Origin: Oscillospiraceae bacterium
GTDB lineage: Bacteria > Bacillota > Clostridia > Oscillospirales > CAG-272
NCBI GenBank assembly: GCA_015064695.1
Contig: SVRS01000009.1
Span: 1-54,845 of the forward strand
Reading direction: 5' to 3'
DNA length: 54,845 nt
The notes below the pieces were generated by a model. It saw only the letters and a list, made by a program, of their open reading frames with translations. It was not told the origin of the DNA and made no database searches. How positions within the stretch are numbered: position 1 is the first letter of the stretch; each line of letters starts with the position of its first letter. Shown in pieces: positions 54,507-54,845 of this stretch. The translations under genes and the position numbers were made by a program.

Positions 54507-54522
54507 AAAATCTCCCTAAAAC

Positions 54523-54556
54523 AAAAAGACCGCCAAACTGCGTTGACGGTCTTTTT
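54523..54556. terminator. terminator-like hairpin
   Basis: AAAAAGACCGCCAA (54523-54536) pairs with TTGACGGTCTTTTT (54543-54556) with one mismatch; T runs on both strands. Confidence 0.75.
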
Positions 54557-54612
54557 CTTTGTGTAATCACACACTCGTTAATACAATGAACTACCGAAAG
54601 CAGAAATGGTGC

Positions 54613-54671
54613 ATTTTATTCCATTAAAATAAGGATGGAAAGGAAAGCTTGTTCTTTTAATGGAATAAAAA
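54613..54671. repeat. 17-base inverted repeat upstream of gntR
   Basis: ATTTTATTCCATTAAAA (54613-54629) and its exact reverse complement (54655-54671) with 25 bases between, just upstream of the gntR -35 box. Could be an operator pair or a terminator. Confidence 0.7.
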
Positions 54672-54688
54672 TATTTTCTGAAGATCTC

Positions 54689-54721
54689 TTGACAAAATTA
54701 CCACAACTGTGTATAATATAC
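54689..54721 (+). promoter_or_regulatory. consensus promoter and candidate operator of the GntR gene
   Basis: TTGACA (54689-54694), 17 bases, TATAAT (54712-54717). The palindrome GTATAATATAC (54711-54721) covers the -10 box, where a GntR repressor could act on its own gene. Confidence 0.85.
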
Positions 54722-54748
54722 ATATACAGTATTAACAGAGGTGATGAC

Positions 54749-54845
54749 GTGAATATTTTAATCGACAACAAAAGCGGTGAACCGATTTACAATCAGATAT
54801 ATTCTCAAATAAAGAATCAGATCATAAGCGGTGAGTTGAAAGAAG
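54749..54845 (+). CDS. GntR family transcriptional regulator (YtrA type), N-terminal fragment
   Basis: The GTG at 54749, preceded by AGAGGTGATG, begins VNILIDNKSGEPIYNQIYSQ followed by IKNQIISGELKE before the window ends. That is the standard start of YtrA-subfamily GntR regulators (IYxQIxxQIkxxIxxGxLxxG), leading into the winged helix. Members usually control, and lie upstream of, an ABC exporter in the same operon. The rest of the gene is outside. Confidence 0.88.
   Translation, partial: MNILIDNKSGEPIYNQIYSQIKNQIISGELKE

Overview
The window comes from a spore-forming Clostridia-type Firmicute, probably an uncultured gut or rumen member of the Oscillospirales/Christensenellales kind. Support comes from an orphan SpoVAC, RNase Y, near-consensus sigma-A promoters (17-base spacers), AGGAGG ribosome sites, Firmicute-style lipoproteins, an Ami/Opp-type peptide importer and a high load of secreted glycosidases. 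Most genes run on the minus strand.

Layout. 1-2.9 kb: two tandem (alpha/alpha)6-barrel glycosidases. 3-6 kb: metY and a leucine-rich-repeat lipoprotein with a dispersed repeat between them. 6.3-12.4 kb: rny with its own consensus promoter and a hairpin leader, a GH84 lipoprotein and pepD. 12.4-15.8 kb: spoVAC (with a possible sigma-G promoter), a zinc-ribbon membrane protein, an HD hydrolase and a MATE exporter. 16-22.4 kb: two paralogous giant surface glycosidases (DUF5060/DUF4038/F5-8C) sharing an unusual Cys-containing C-terminal tail. 22.5-26.3 kb, plus strand: rpsO, pnp and a VanY-like protein whose zinc site looks destroyed. 26.4-32.2 kb: a lipoprotein, a small membrane ORF, a divergent OPA transporter / sugar isomerase pair, and a lone PduB-type microcompartment shell gene.

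32.6-33.7 kb: an AT-rich island beside tRNA-Ser(GCT) in which two one-gene units sit between three copies of a hairpin repeat whose loop repeats the tRNA 3' end; this looks like a small gene-cassette array. 33.8-43.7 kb: an alpha/beta hydrolase, the scar of a deleted FAD oxidoreductase, a clan GH-D glycosidase, a 1443-residue GH2 lipoprotein and a 5'-nucleotidase. 43.9-53.3 kb: a complete oligopeptide ABC transporter operon (A-B-C-D-F plus an ApbE-like protein). In it OppA appears circularly permuted, OppD carries a roughly 230-residue coiled-coil insert and OppF ends in membrane helices. 53.3-54.8 kb: an intergenic region rich in palindromes, a small membrane protein flanked by inverted repeat copies, and the start of a GntR regulator.

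Taken together the region suits a glycan and peptide scavenger: secreted and lipid-anchored glycosidases release sugars, a fucose-isomerase-like enzyme and a shell protein hint at deoxysugar use, and a modified Opp system imports peptides. Two repeat families (a terminal-inverted-repeat element, and TGTAGGG palindromes) are scattered between genes. All functional calls are by eye from motifs and remembered families; no search was run.
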